From NCBI RefSeq assembly GCF_900104725.1, contig NZ_LT629758.1:1426001-1490000 (forward strand): DNA of 64,000 nucleotides, in the 5' to 3' direction. The stretch comes from Actinoplanes derwentensis (GTDB lineage Bacteria > Actinomycetota > Actinomycetes > Mycobacteriales > Micromonosporaceae). The notes under the pieces were generated by a model, which worked only from the letters and a program-made list of their open reading frames with translations, was not told the DNA's origin and did not search any database. The translations under genes and the position numbers were made by a program. Shown here in pieces: positions 14,730-23,123 of the stretch. Numbering within the stretch: position 1 is the stretch's first letter; each line of letters begins with the position of its first letter.

Positions 14730-15839
14730 GTGGACGGCGAGATCGTCGTGCGGTGCCCTGCGATCAGCGACCCGGACCGGATGGGCCTGGCCGATCCGGG
14801 CGACTTCGACGGCATCCTCGGCCGGCTCGCCGCACCCGAGCCGGTCACCGAGCCGCAGGAGTTCGCCCGCGGCCTGGTCCGTCCGGACGGCCGGGTCGAT
14901 CTGTGCAAACAGGGCGTCGGGCCGGAGCAGGCGGCCACCATCGTGCGGGCCGCCGCCGGTTCACCGCACGTCGCGCACCTGCTGCTCGGCACCAACGGGC
15001 TGGGCACCGACGGCGCGCGGGCGGTGGCCGGCGCGCTGACTCCCGGACACGGGGTCCGCACCGTCTACCTGGGCTGCAACCGGATCGACGCGGCCGGTGC
15101 CGGTGCCCTCGCCGACCGTCTGGCCGACGACGGCGAGATCCGGGCTCTCTGGCTCAAACGCAACCCGGTCGGCGACGACGGTGTCCGCCGCATCGCCGAA
15201 GCCCTTTCCCACAACACCACCTTGCGTACGCTGGACCTGGTCAACACCGGCCTCACCGCCGCGGGCCTGGAACCGCTCGCCGACGTCCTCGCCGCCCGCC
15301 CGCCGGTCCTGGAACGGCTCTTCCTCGGCGGCAACGGCCTGCGCCCCGACGCCGTCCCGGTCCTGACCCGGATGGTCGTCGAGGGTGGCGTGCGCGAACT
15401 GTTCCTCGCCGTCAACCGCCTCGGCGACGAAGGCACGGCGGCCCTGGCCACCAACCTCGCCGGCTATCCGATGACTCTCGGCCTCGGCGGCAACGGCATC
15501 ACCGACATCACCCCGCTCGCCGCGAACCTGCACGCCTGGCATGCCCTGGACCTGGCCCGGCCGCCGTCCGAACGCGTGCTCGGCGGCAGCCCCAACATCG
15601 TCGGCGACACCGGCGCGGCCCTGCTCGCCGCGACCCTGCCCGGCAGCGCCCTGAAACGACTCGACGTCCGGTTCACCGACGTCCGCGGCCGGGGCGCGAA
15701 ACTGCTGCTCGCCGCCGGAACCGGCCTCGACCATCTGGGCCTCAACGGCGGCGTCCCCCGGCGGGTGCGCCGCCTCGCCCCGCGCACCACCCTGCGGCCG
15801 CACGAGGACATCGCCGCGATCGTGAGCGTCTACCGATGA
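14730..15839 (+). CDS. Leucine-rich-repeat protein (RNase-inhibitor type)
   Basis: 369 residues from GTG at 14730, with GGGGAGG at 14718-14724. After about 75 residues of unique sequence, at least seven 28-residue leucine-rich repeats of the ribonuclease-inhibitor class follow, e.g. VAHLLLGTNGLGTDGARAVA, IRALWLKRNPVGDDGVRRIA and LRTLDLVNTGLTAAGLEPLA. No signal peptide or membrane span, so a cytosolic binding scaffold is likely. It is first in a five-gene operon (its TGA overlaps the next ATG) and its leader holds tRNA-like element 1. LRR proteins bind proteins or nucleic acids; an RNA-linked sensing role is suggested only by context. Confidence 0.88.
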   Translation: MDGEIVVRCPAISDPDRMGLADPGDFDGILGRLAAPEPVTEPQEFARGLVRPDGRVDLCKQGVGPEQAATIVRAAAGSPHVAHLLLGTNGLGTDGARAVAGALTPGHGVRTVYLGCNRIDAAGAGALADRLADDGEIRALWLKRNPVGDDGVRRIAEALSHNTTLRTLDLVNTGLTAAGLEPLADVLAARPPVLERLFLGGNGLRPDAVPVLTRMVVEGGVRELFLAVNRLGDEGTAALATNLAGYPMTLGLGGNGITDITPLAANLHAWHALDLARPPSERVLGGSPNIVGDTGAALLAATLPGSALKRLDVRFTDVRGRGAKLLLAAGTGLDHLGLNGGVPRRVRRLAPRTTLRPHEDIAAIVSVYR

Positions 15840-17500
15840 GCGGCCAGGACCCGTTCGCCCTCGCCGAATGGCAGCGCATCCGCCGCTACGCGGTGCCCGA
15901 CCAGATGATCACCGAGTGCACCGAGGCGCGGGAACGCGGCGACTGGCGGGCGGCCTGCGAGGCCGGCGGTGTCGACGTGCTGATCGACGATCCCGCCCCG
16001 GTCGCCGAACAACTCGCCGGGTTCGCCCCCGATCTGCTGCGCTGGCACATTCCGCGCGTCCTCGGCGGCCACACCACGGTCGCGGCCGGTCAGCGGTACG
16101 TGCTGGTCGGGCACGACGTGGTGATCGGGCCGGACAGTGTCGTGCTGATCGTCGAGTCCCCGGTCTCGGCGCTCGGCTCGCAGCGGCTCACCCTGCGGAC
16201 GGTCCGCTGGGGCGACCAGCCCGGCGGCGAGGTGCTGCCGATCGCCGCGCACCTGTGGGACGCCCGGCACGCCGGCGAACTGCGGACGGCCCTGAGCGGC
16301 TCGGCCGACCGGCTCCCCGGTTTCACACCGTCCGGCGCCGCACTCTGGTCCGCGCCGTCCGGTGACCTGCGCGGGTACGCGCCGTCCGCTGACCTGCGCG
16401 GGTCCGCGTCTTCGCACGCTGCGCCCGGGTTCGCGGATTCCGGCGACGACCTGCCGGCCCGGGCCGAGCGGGTGCGCCGGCAGACCACGATCCCCGCCGG
16501 GTTCGCCGAGGCCGGGGCTGAAGTGCTCGGCGACTGGCCGCCCCACGACCGGGCCTGGACCGTGGACGCGATGCGGGTCGTGCACGACGCGCGGGCGCTG
16601 ACCGCCCGGTTCGGCTCCGGCGAGTGGGCGCTGCAGATCGACTACCGGAAGTTTCTGCACATCGCGGTGGACGGCGACACCGTTCGGGTGCGGTGGCAGA
16701 CCCTCACCTGGTCCGACCAGGACTCGCCGGTGCGCCGGCTGAACCGGATCGACGGCGGCCTCACCCGCTTCGCCGTCGACCTCGACCTGATCAGGAACGG
16801 TCGCCTCACCGCCGGGCAACTGCATCCATTGGTCCGCGCGGCACTGTTCCCCGGAGTGCCGACCGCGCCCGCGTCACAGGTCCCGGCCACGCACGCCGAA
16901 CCGGTGCGGGTCCGCTGCTCCGGGGCATGGCACGAGATCGGTGTTCAGCGCGGGTTGCTCACCCTGCCCGCCCACACCGAGGCCGAACGGATGCGAGAGA
17001 AGGCGATGCGGGCGTTCGGCGGGGCGGTCACCGGTTGCTTCGCCGTCGAACAGACTTGGGCCGGTACGGCGGGGCGGCTTCCGAAACGGCTCCGGGCCCA
17101 CCGTGAGGACCTGTGGCAGCGCATGCTGCACGGCGGCACCCGCACCGTCCTGGAACTACTCGACGCCGGAATGGATCCGAACCTGCGGGACAGCCGCGGT
17201 CGTACGCTGATGCACCGGCTCCGTTCGTACGACCATCGGGTTCTGCTCCCGCGCCTGCTCGCCGAGGGTCTGGACATCAACGCCCGCGACCTGGAGGGCA
17301 GCACCCCGCTCTACCTCGCCGTCGTCTACCAGGTCCCGGCTGACCTGATCATCGCGCTGTCCGACGCCGGAGCCGACCCGCACGCCCCGAACCAGGACGA
17401 CATGACGGTCTTCGACTACTTCGACGACGTCCTGGAGTATCGCGACGACCTGGAGCCGGAGTTCGCGGCCGCGGTCGCCCACATCCGCAGACGGGCGTAA
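15836..17500 (+). CDS. Ankyrin-repeat protein A with conserved N-terminal domain
   Basis: 554-residue protein, ATG coupled to the LRR stop (ATGA). Residues 1-70 (EWQRIRRYAVPDQMI, RGDWRAACEAGGVDVL, GFAPDLLRWHIPR) are strongly conserved with the paralogue at 17712. A low-complexity insert around residues 160-220 contains a 9-residue tandem repeat absent from the paralogue. A second conserved block (LPKRLRAHREDLWQRML) precedes three C-terminal ankyrin-like repeats: VLELLDAGMDPNLRDSRGRT, LLAEGLDINARDLEGSTPLY, IALSDAGADPHAPNQDD. No enzyme motif, signal or membrane segment. Probably a cytosolic adaptor working with the LRR, MoxR and VWA proteins (context inference). Confidence 0.85.
   Translation: MSGQDPFALAEWQRIRRYAVPDQMITECTEARERGDWRAACEAGGVDVLIDDPAPVAEQLAGFAPDLLRWHIPRVLGGHTTVAAGQRYVLVGHDVVIGPDSVVLIVESPVSALGSQRLTLRTVRWGDQPGGEVLPIAAHLWDARHAGELRTALSGSADRLPGFTPSGAALWSAPSGDLRGYAPSADLRGSASSHAAPGFADSGDDLPARAERVRRQTTIPAGFAEAGAEVLGDWPPHDRAWTVDAMRVVHDARALTARFGSGEWALQIDYRKFLHIAVDGDTVRVRWQTLTWSDQDSPVRRLNRIDGGLTRFAVDLDLIRNGRLTAGQLHPLVRAALFPGVPTAPASQVPATHAEPVRVRCSGAWHEIGVQRGLLTLPAHTEAERMREKAMRAFGGAVTGCFAVEQTWAGTAGRLPKRLRAHREDLWQRMLHGGTRTVLELLDAGMDPNLRDSRGRTLMHRLRSYDHRVLLPRLLAEGLDINARDLEGSTPLYLAVVYQVPADLIIALSDAGADPHAPNQDDMTVFDYFDDVLEYRDDLEPEFAAAVAHIRRRA
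16351..16404 (+). repeat. Two-copy 27-bp tandem repeat inside ankyrin gene A
   Basis: Two near-identical 27-bp units encode APSGDLRGY and APSADLRGS in the insert that distinguishes protein A from its paralogue. The unit length keeps the frame, suggesting slippage-driven length variation. Confidence 0.75.
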
Positions 17501-17543
17501 CTCGCTGGCGGAAATGTCGGGGGGCTCCCGTAAGCTGCGGCGC

Positions 17544-17621
17544 GGCGAGGTCGTAGCGCAGAGGTCGTCGCGCCCAGCTATCACCTGGGATGACGCCGGT
17601 TCGAATCCGGTCGGCCTCGCC
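17544..17621 (+). ncRNA. tRNA-like element 2 in the leader of ankyrin gene B
   Basis: Same 78-nt architecture as element 1. 17544-17553 (GGCGAGGTCG) pairs with 17612-17621 (CGGCCTCGCC) over 10 bp; T17554-A17555; identical D-arm; anticodon-like stem CCAG/CTGG (17574-17577 with 17585-17588) with loop CTATCAC; variable region GATGAC; identical T-arm. Relative to element 1 the sixth acceptor-like pair changes from A-U to G-C on both strands, a compensatory change supporting the fold. The anticodon-like loops differ completely (ATC would be read here, an unnatural Asp anticodon). A TAAGCT hexamer lies at 17531-17536. It is followed by the same CGGTACGGG-GAGG box as element 1. Confidence 0.75.
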
Positions 17622-17652
17622 GCCTGAACCACGGTACGGGGGAGGAGCCTGG

Positions 17653-17715
17653 ATGATCGACATCGGACACGCCGGCTCATGTGGTTCGAGCCGTCCAACG
17701 GCGGTGCACCGATGA
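17653..17715 (+). CDS. Possible 20-codon leader peptide between tRNA-like element 2 and ankyrin gene B
   Basis: ATG at 17653 sits 7 bases after a strong Shine-Dalgarno sequence (GGGGGAGG, 17638-17645) and encodes MIDIGHAGSCGSSRPTAVHR. Its TGA (17713-17715) overlaps the ATG of ankyrin gene B in ATGA form. Since gene B has no Shine-Dalgarno of its own, translation is probably coupled through this mini-ORF. It could be a regulatory leader peptide or merely a coupling device. Confidence 0.45.
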   Translation: MIDIGHAGSCGSSRPTAVHR

Positions 17716-19205
17716 TCAGTAACGGCCCGATGAGCCTGAACGAGTGGCGGCGCATCCGGCGTTACGCGGTGCCCGGCTGGATGATCGCCGCGTGCACGGC
17801 GGCCCGGGAGCGTGGCGACTGGCGGGCGGCCTGCGACGCGGCCGGGGTCGAGGTGCTGTTCGACGACGCCGGCCTGGTGGCGGACCTGCTGGCCGGGTTC
17901 GCTCCCGACCTGCTGCGCTGGCACCTGCCCCGCCACCTGAGGGGCTTCACCGAGCTGGCGCCCGGAAAACAGTTCGTGCTGGCACCCGGCGCCGTGGTCA
18001 CCAGCAGCACGCCGGTGCTGCTGGTGCGCACCCTCCCGGACGACGGCCTCACCCTCGACCGGATGGTCCTGCGTGACCTGCCGGCCGGCCCGGTCTTCCC
18101 GGTCCCCGTCCATCTGTGGGACGCCCGCGAGGCTCACGGCCTGCCGGTGCCGGTGGTCGTGCCACCGGCTGACGGCCCGGTGCCGGTCAACGAGGTCGAC
18201 CTCTGGACCCGGGCCGGTTGGGTGCTCACCGGCGAGCGACCGCGGCACGGGGTGTACCTCGACCGTCACACCAGTGGCCTGGATCCGCTGCTGGTGGCCG
18301 CCGAACTGCGACGGGTCTCCGCCCAGTTCGGTGTCGCCGGCTGGCCGCTGTACTCCGAGTGGCATCAGACCCAGATGCTCCTGACGGCGACCCGCGACCA
18401 GCTCCAGCTCTCCGGCTATTCGGTCGGCGGCGAGGCCGGGCGGGCCGTCCTGATGCTGCACCCGGACCTGCAACGCCCGCCGATCGACCGGGAGCTGGTC
18501 CGCGTCGGTCACCTCACCCCCGCCGACCTGCACCCGCTGGTCCGGGCGGTGCTGTTCCCGTCCGCGCCGGGCGGGCCGACAGCCGCCGAACCGGCCGGTC
18601 TGCTGGCCGACGAGATGCTCCGGGTGCGCTGCCGCGGCGTGTGGCACTGGGTCGGGGTCAGCGCGGGCCGTGTCGAACTGCCCGAACACACCGCCGCCGA
18701 GCAGCAGCGCGAGCACGCCCTGGCCGCGTTCGGCGGTGAGATGGGCGGCTGCTTCCAGGCCGAGAAGGCGTGGAACGGCGGTGGCGGGCGGCTGCCGAAA
18801 CGGCTCCGGGAGTACCGTCGCGACCTGATCCTGCGGCTGGAACACGGTGGCGTCCGGGTGCTGACCGAGATGCTGGACGCGGGGCTGGACCCGTTCCTGC
18901 GCGACGGGGCCGGTCGCACCCTGATCCACATGCTGCGCACCGTGGGCGACCCCGGCGTGCTGCCCCGGCTGCTCGCGGCCGGTCTGGACATCGAGGCGCG
19001 CGACCGGCAGGGCTTCACCCCGCTGGTCGAGGCGATCGACCGGCGCTGGCCGTCCCGTCTCATCATCGCCCTGGTCGACGCCGGGGCCGATCTGCGGGCG
19101 TCGATGTCCGCGTCAGCGGCGGTCAGCTATCTCGGCCGGGCCGAACGATTCGCCGACGACGACCTCAAGATCGCGATCGCCTACCTCAGGAAGAAGAACC
19201 GATGA
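17712..19205 (+). CDS. Ankyrin-repeat protein B (paralogue of protein A)
   Basis: 497 residues from ATG at 17712; an ATG at 17679 would add 11 residues with no counterpart in the paralogue, whose start aligns at MISNGPMSLNEWRRIRRYAV. The N-terminal domain (RGDWRAACDAAGVEVL, GFAPDLLRWHLPRHLRG) and the block LPKRLREYRRDLILRL match protein A closely, as do the C-terminal ankyrin-like repeats (EMLDAGLDPFLRDGAGRTLI, LLAAGLDIEARDRQGFTPLV, ALVDAGADLRAS). The gene follows tRNA-like element 2 and the leader mini-ORF; its TGA overlaps the MoxR ATG. Gene plus tRNA-like leader therefore look duplicated as a unit. Confidence 0.85.
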   Translation: MISNGPMSLNEWRRIRRYAVPGWMIAACTAARERGDWRAACDAAGVEVLFDDAGLVADLLAGFAPDLLRWHLPRHLRGFTELAPGKQFVLAPGAVVTSSTPVLLVRTLPDDGLTLDRMVLRDLPAGPVFPVPVHLWDAREAHGLPVPVVVPPADGPVPVNEVDLWTRAGWVLTGERPRHGVYLDRHTSGLDPLLVAAELRRVSAQFGVAGWPLYSEWHQTQMLLTATRDQLQLSGYSVGGEAGRAVLMLHPDLQRPPIDRELVRVGHLTPADLHPLVRAVLFPSAPGGPTAAEPAGLLADEMLRVRCRGVWHWVGVSAGRVELPEHTAAEQQREHALAAFGGEMGGCFQAEKAWNGGGGRLPKRLREYRRDLILRLEHGGVRVLTEMLDAGLDPFLRDGAGRTLIHMLRTVGDPGVLPRLLAAGLDIEARDRQGFTPLVEAIDRRWPSRLIIALVDAGADLRASMSASAAVSYLGRAERFADDDLKIAIAYLRKKNR

Positions 19206-20380
19206 GTGCCGGGCTTGCCGCCGCCGACTCGCTGTTGCGCCGGATCCGGGTCACCCGGACCGAACCGGTCGTCGATCACCGGGCCGCCGCCCTCGCCCTG
19301 TGTGTGGCGGCCAACCTGCCGGTGCTGCTCTGGGGTGAACCCGGCATCGGCAAGTCGGCCACCCTGGCGCAGCTCGCCGACGGCCTGGACCTGCCGCTGG
19401 AGACGGTCATCGCCAGTGTGCACGAGCCGTCCGACTTCGCCGGCCTGCCGATCGTCGGTGACGACCCGGCGGTGCAGGGGGTGCCGATGGCCCCGCCCGA
19501 CTGGGCGGTCCGGCTCGCCCGCCAGGGCCGGGGGCTGCTGTTCTTCGACGAGTTGTCGTCCGCGCCGCCGGCCGTGCAGGCGGCGCTGCTGCGGGTGGTC
19601 CTGGAACGGCGGGTCGGTAGCCTCACCCTGCCCGACGAGGTGCGGATCGTCGCCGCGGCCAACCCGCCGTCCAGTGCCGCCGACGGCTGGCACCTGAGCC
19701 CGCCACTGGCCAACCGGTTCGTGCACCTGCACTGGGCGCACGACCCCCGGGTGGTCGCCCGCGGCCTGGCCGGGGTGTGGCCGCAGATCGACGTGCCGGT
19801 GGTGAACGCCGATCGGGCGGCGAGTGCGCTGGCCCGGGCGCGTGGGGTCATCGCCGGGTTCCTCACCGCCCGGCCCGGACTCACCCACCACCTGCCGTCC
19901 GATGCCGAGGCGCGGGGTGAGGCGTGGCCCTCCCCGCGTACGTGGGAGATGGTCCTTCGTCTTCTGGTCTTCCATTTCTGTGCGGGCACCAGCCGGGAGG
20001 CACTGGCCACCGCTGTCATCGGCGCGGTCGGCGACGGGGCCGGACTGGAGATCACCACCTATCTGGACGAGCTGGACCTGCCGGACCCGGAGCGGGTGCT
20101 GGCCAACCCGGCCGCGTTCACCCTGCCCGACCGCGGCGACCGGCAGCTGGCCTTCCTGACTGCGATCGTCGCGGCCATCGAGGCGTCGGTGACCAGGCAA
20201 CGCTGGGAAGCCGGCTGGGAGGTCCTGGCCAAAGCCGTCGACGCGGGGGTGCCCGATGTGGCGGCCCGGGCCGCCTTCGACCTGGCCCGGATGCGCGACC
20301 CGAAATGGCCGGTCCCGGCGTCGATCGACGCGTTCCTCGAGGTGCTCATCGCGTCCGGGATGCTGCCCGGTGGCGCCTGA
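19202..20380 (+). CDS. MoxR-type AAA+ ATPase
   Basis: 392-residue AAA+ ATPase of the MoxR group: Walker A GEPGIGKS (45-52), Walker B LLFFDELSSAPP (Asp116-Glu117), sensor-like IVAAANPP and an arginine-bearing PLANRFVHL segment, then a helical lid. MoxR ATPases work as chaperone-like remodelers with VWA-domain partners encoded beside them (family knowledge, e.g. RavA-ViaA). Here the partner is the next gene, whose GTG lies inside the last codons of this one. Translation is coupled to ankyrin gene B by ATGA. Cytosolic. Confidence 0.92.
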   Translation: MSAGLAAADSLLRRIRVTRTEPVVDHRAAALALCVAANLPVLLWGEPGIGKSATLAQLADGLDLPLETVIASVHEPSDFAGLPIVGDDPAVQGVPMAPPDWAVRLARQGRGLLFFDELSSAPPAVQAALLRVVLERRVGSLTLPDEVRIVAAANPPSSAADGWHLSPPLANRFVHLHWAHDPRVVARGLAGVWPQIDVPVVNADRAASALARARGVIAGFLTARPGLTHHLPSDAEARGEAWPSPRTWEMVLRLLVFHFCAGTSREALATAVIGAVGDGAGLEITTYLDELDLPDPERVLANPAAFTLPDRGDRQLAFLTAIVAAIEASVTRQRWEAGWEVLAKAVDAGVPDVAARAAFDLARMRDPKWPVPASIDAFLEVLIASGMLPGGA

Positions 20381-21560
20381 GCACGCTTCCGGAGCGCATG
20401 GTGTGCTGGACCGGACGAGACTGCTGGCCGCGCGGCTGAAAGCGGCCGGGGCCCAGCCGTACCTGGCGACGGCCCTCTACAGCCTGACGGTCGTGCCCAC
20501 CACCGAGGTGCCGACGATGGGCGTCGACCGGCACTGGCGCTGCTACGTCAATCCGGCCTTCGTCGACCACACCCCGGTGCACGAGCTGGCCGCCGTCTGG
20601 GTGCACGAGGTCGCTCACCTGCTGCGTGACCACCATGGCCGGGCCGACCTGCTTCCGGCGGCCGTGCGGCACGATCATCATCGGGTCAACATCGCCCAGG
20701 ACTGCGAGATCAACGACGATCTGTCGGCGCTGCCGCAGAACGCGTTGCGGCCCGCCCTGTTCGGGCTGCCGGACGGGCAGATGTTCGAGCAGTACCTGCC
20801 GGAGATCCCGCCGACCCCGCACGCGCCCGAATGCGGTTCCGGCGCGCACGGGCGGCCGATGCCGTGGGAGTCGGCCGGCGCGACGGCGGACGCTGCCCGG
20901 GTCAGCCCGGTGGAGGCCGCCGCGATCCGCCGGCAGACCGCCCAGGAGTTGCGCGCGCACGTCAAGGCGCGGGGCCGGGTGCCCGGCGGCTGGCAGCGCT
21001 GGGCCGACGAGATCCTGGAACCGACCGTGGACTGGCGGCGGGCCCTGACCGGTGCGGTTCGCGAGGCGGCGTCCTGGGCGTCCGGGGCCGTCGACTACAC
21101 CTATCAGCGCCCGTCCCGGCGGGGCGCGGCCGTTCCCCGGGTGGTCTTTCCGAGCCTGCGCCGCCCGATGCCGCGGGTGGCGGTGGTGGTCGACACGTCC
21201 GGTTCGATGGGTCCCGACGAGCTGCGTGCCGTTCTCGGCGAGGTCGCCGGGGTGCTGCGCGCGGTGGGCATCGGCCGGAACCGGGTCACCGTGCTGTCGT
21301 GTGACGCCGACGTCCATACGGTCCGCAAGGTCAGCACCGTCGGTGACGTGGTCCTGGACGGTGGCGGCGGTACCGACATGCGGGTCGGCATCGACCACGC
21401 CCTGCGCGGCCCGGAACGTCCGCACATCATCATCGTGCTGACCGACGGCTACACGCCGTGGCCGGACGCCCGGCCCGGTGGGGTGCGGGTGATCGCCGGT
21501 CTGGTCAGCGCCGACGTCCAGTCCCCGCCGCCGTGGATCGAGACCATCCGCATCCGATGA
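20370..21560 (+). CDS. VWA-domain protein with putative metallopeptidase N-terminus (DUF2201-like)
   Basis: 396 residues; GTG at 20370 overlaps the MoxR gene by 11 bases. The N-terminal half resembles the DUF2201 putative metallopeptidase domain, with HEVAHLLRDHHGR (HExxH at His79-His83 plus a downstream His) and INDDLSALP typical of the family. The C-terminal half is a VWA domain with an intact MIDAS: DTSGSM (Asp275, Ser277, Ser279), GGGGTDMRVG (Thr) and LTDGY (Asp). MoxR plus this type of VWA protein is a recurring pair in bacterial regulation and conflict systems (family knowledge). Last gene of the operon, followed by a hairpin terminator. Whether the HExxH is catalytic is unknown. Confidence 0.9.
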   Translation: MAPEHASGAHGVLDRTRLLAARLKAAGAQPYLATALYSLTVVPTTEVPTMGVDRHWRCYVNPAFVDHTPVHELAAVWVHEVAHLLRDHHGRADLLPAAVRHDHHRVNIAQDCEINDDLSALPQNALRPALFGLPDGQMFEQYLPEIPPTPHAPECGSGAHGRPMPWESAGATADAARVSPVEAAAIRRQTAQELRAHVKARGRVPGGWQRWADEILEPTVDWRRALTGAVREAASWASGAVDYTYQRPSRRGAAVPRVVFPSLRRPMPRVAVVVDTSGSMGPDELRAVLGEVAGVLRAVGIGRNRVTVLSCDADVHTVRKVSTVGDVVLDGGGGTDMRVGIDHALRGPERPHIIIVLTDGYTPWPDARPGGVRVIAGLVSADVQSPPPWIETIRIR

Positions 21561-21590
21561 CCCCTGGGCGCGGCAGCCGTGCCCAGGGGT
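21560..21590. terminator. Bidirectional hairpin terminator
   Basis: ACCCCTGGGC and GCCCAGGGGT form a perfect 10-bp stem around an 11-base loop, between the converging ends of the VWA gene (21560) and the LysM-like gene (21597). Confidence 0.75.
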
Positions 21591-21596
21591 GAGGGA

Positions 21597-23000
21597 TCAG
21601 CGAGTGGTACGGGCCGGGGTGGCGCTGCCGGTGTGGACCGTGATGCCCAGGGCGCCGGTGTCCAGCTTGCCGTCCGGGTCGACGGTGAAACGCCACCGGT
21701 CGTAGCGGGTCTTGCCGAGCACGATCACGACCCAGGCGGCGTCCGGCCGGTTGACCAGCGACTGAGCCCGCTCCAGTTCCCGGTTGCCCGGTGTCGAGCC
21801 CAGGATCAGCACACCCAACTGACGGCCCGAGGTGCCGCCGCCGCGCAGAGTGAACGCGGTGTCCGACCCCTCGCCCTCGGCGGCGTTCAGGGCGTCGCGG
21901 ATGCTGACCCGCTCGCCGCCGGTCAGGTGCGGCCGGATGTCACCGGCGACCACCTGCACGTTGCCGGCCCACGGGCTGCTGCTGAGTTCCTCGGTCCACG
22001 CCGACACCAGTTCGCGGGCCAGTGCGGCGTCGCCCTGGATGCTGATCATGCCGGTGGCCTGGCCGAGGTCGACCAGTTCGCGGACGCCGCCCGCGGTGCC
22101 GAGGGTGACCAGTCGCGGACACGGGGAGGCCAGGTCGTTACTGGCCGGAAGCGCCTGCAGGTCACGCAGCTGCGCCTGCCAGACGCGGCCGTTCTCGGCC
22201 GACTCCCACGGCTCCGGCGGGGTCTCGTCCGGTGCGGCGAGTCGCAGCGCGACCCGGCTCTCGTCGATCGAGACGCCGTAGATCGACGGCACTGTGATCC
22301 CGGCCGTGTCGGCGCTGGTCACCAGGACCTGCAGGGCGCGGTCGATGGTCCAGGCCGCGGCGGTGTCGAAGGTGCGGCTCGGGGCGGCGGTGTCCGGTGC
22401 CGAGCCCGCCGCCGGGGCGGACCTACGGCGCAGCAGGAACCACCAGGCGCCGGCTCCGGCACCGGCCAGCACCAGCACTCCGGCCACGATCGCCAGGATC
22501 AGGCCGGTGGAGCCGCCGGAGTCCGCGGGTGCCGCGGTGCCGGTGTCGGCGGGCGCGGTGGTGTCCGCGGGGTCGGCCGGTGCCTCGGAGGCGACGGGTC
22601 CGGCGGCCGAGATGGCCGGCAGCGGGCCGGTCTGGATGCCGTCTCCCGTCGCGTCCTCCGGCATGAGCAGCACCCAGCCCGCGTCCAGGACCGCCGGGTC
22701 GGTCAGTGCCGTCCCGTCGGCCTGCGGTTTGTCCTTGTTGAGTTCGAAGATCTCCAGGTATCGATCGCCGTCGCCGAGGAATCGCTCGGCGATGGCGTAG
22801 AGGAATTCCGGTTCGCCGTTGAAGGAGGGTTGTACCTGGTACCACTTGGTTTCGGCACGTTGCTGCTGCAGCACGGCGGGCGCGCGGTGGGCGGTGCCCG
22901 CCGCGGCGGCTGGTCCGGAGGCCAGGAGGCCGGCCGTCGCCAGTGCCAATCCGAGCAGAGTAACGCTGCCGCGACTCAGGGTTCGGCGGTCCATTTGCAT
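21597..23000 (-). CDS. LysM-like membrane-anchored protein of the type VII secretion cluster
   Basis: 467 residues from ATG at 23000 (GAGGA upstream; ATG at 22994 also possible). A hydrophobic N-terminal export signal (MDRRTLSRGSVTLLGLALA to SGPAAAAG) precedes a LysM-like segment (YQVQPSFNGEPEFLYAIAER then FLGDGDRYLEIFELNKD), an Ala/Pro/Thr linker, one transmembrane helix (LILAIVAGVLVLAGAGAGAW) and a roughly 220-residue cytoplasmic part. This arrangement accompanies actinobacterial type VII loci. It is divergent from the EccC gene, 123 bp away, so the two likely share a regulated promoter. Probable envelope-anchored accessory component; exact role unknown. Confidence 0.75.
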   Translation of the reverse strand: MQMDRRTLSRGSVTLLGLALATAGLLASGPAAAAGTAHRAPAVLQQQRAETKWYQVQPSFNGEPEFLYAIAERFLGDGDRYLEIFELNKDKPQADGTALTDPAVLDAGWVLLMPEDATGDGIQTGPLPAISAAGPVASEAPADPADTTAPADTGTAAPADSGGSTGLILAIVAGVLVLAGAGAGAWWFLLRRRSAPAAGSAPDTAAPSRTFDTAAAWTIDRALQVLVTSADTAGITVPSIYGVSIDESRVALRLAAPDETPPEPWESAENGRVWQAQLRDLQALPASNDLASPCPRLVTLGTAGGVRELVDLGQATGMISIQGDAALARELVSAWTEELSSSPWAGNVQVVAGDIRPHLTGGERVSIRDALNAAEGEGSDTAFTLRGGGTSGRQLGVLILGSTPGNRELERAQSLVNRPDAAWVVIVLGKTRYDRWRFTVDPDGKLDTGALGITVHTGSATPARTTR

Positions 23001-23123
23001 CTGTCCTCGCACGCGGAGTTGATCGTGATGGGCACACCCTACATTTACGGTGTGCGATAACGTTGGGCGACTATCCGCCCGTCTTGCGATCCCTGCCATC
23101 TCCGCCCCCGGAGGCCCGCGAGC

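Noticed and set aside
21579..23060. Plus-strand frame opposite the LysM-like gene
   Set aside because: Arg/Gly-rich shadow; the minus strand has a signal peptide, LysM-like segment and membrane helix.
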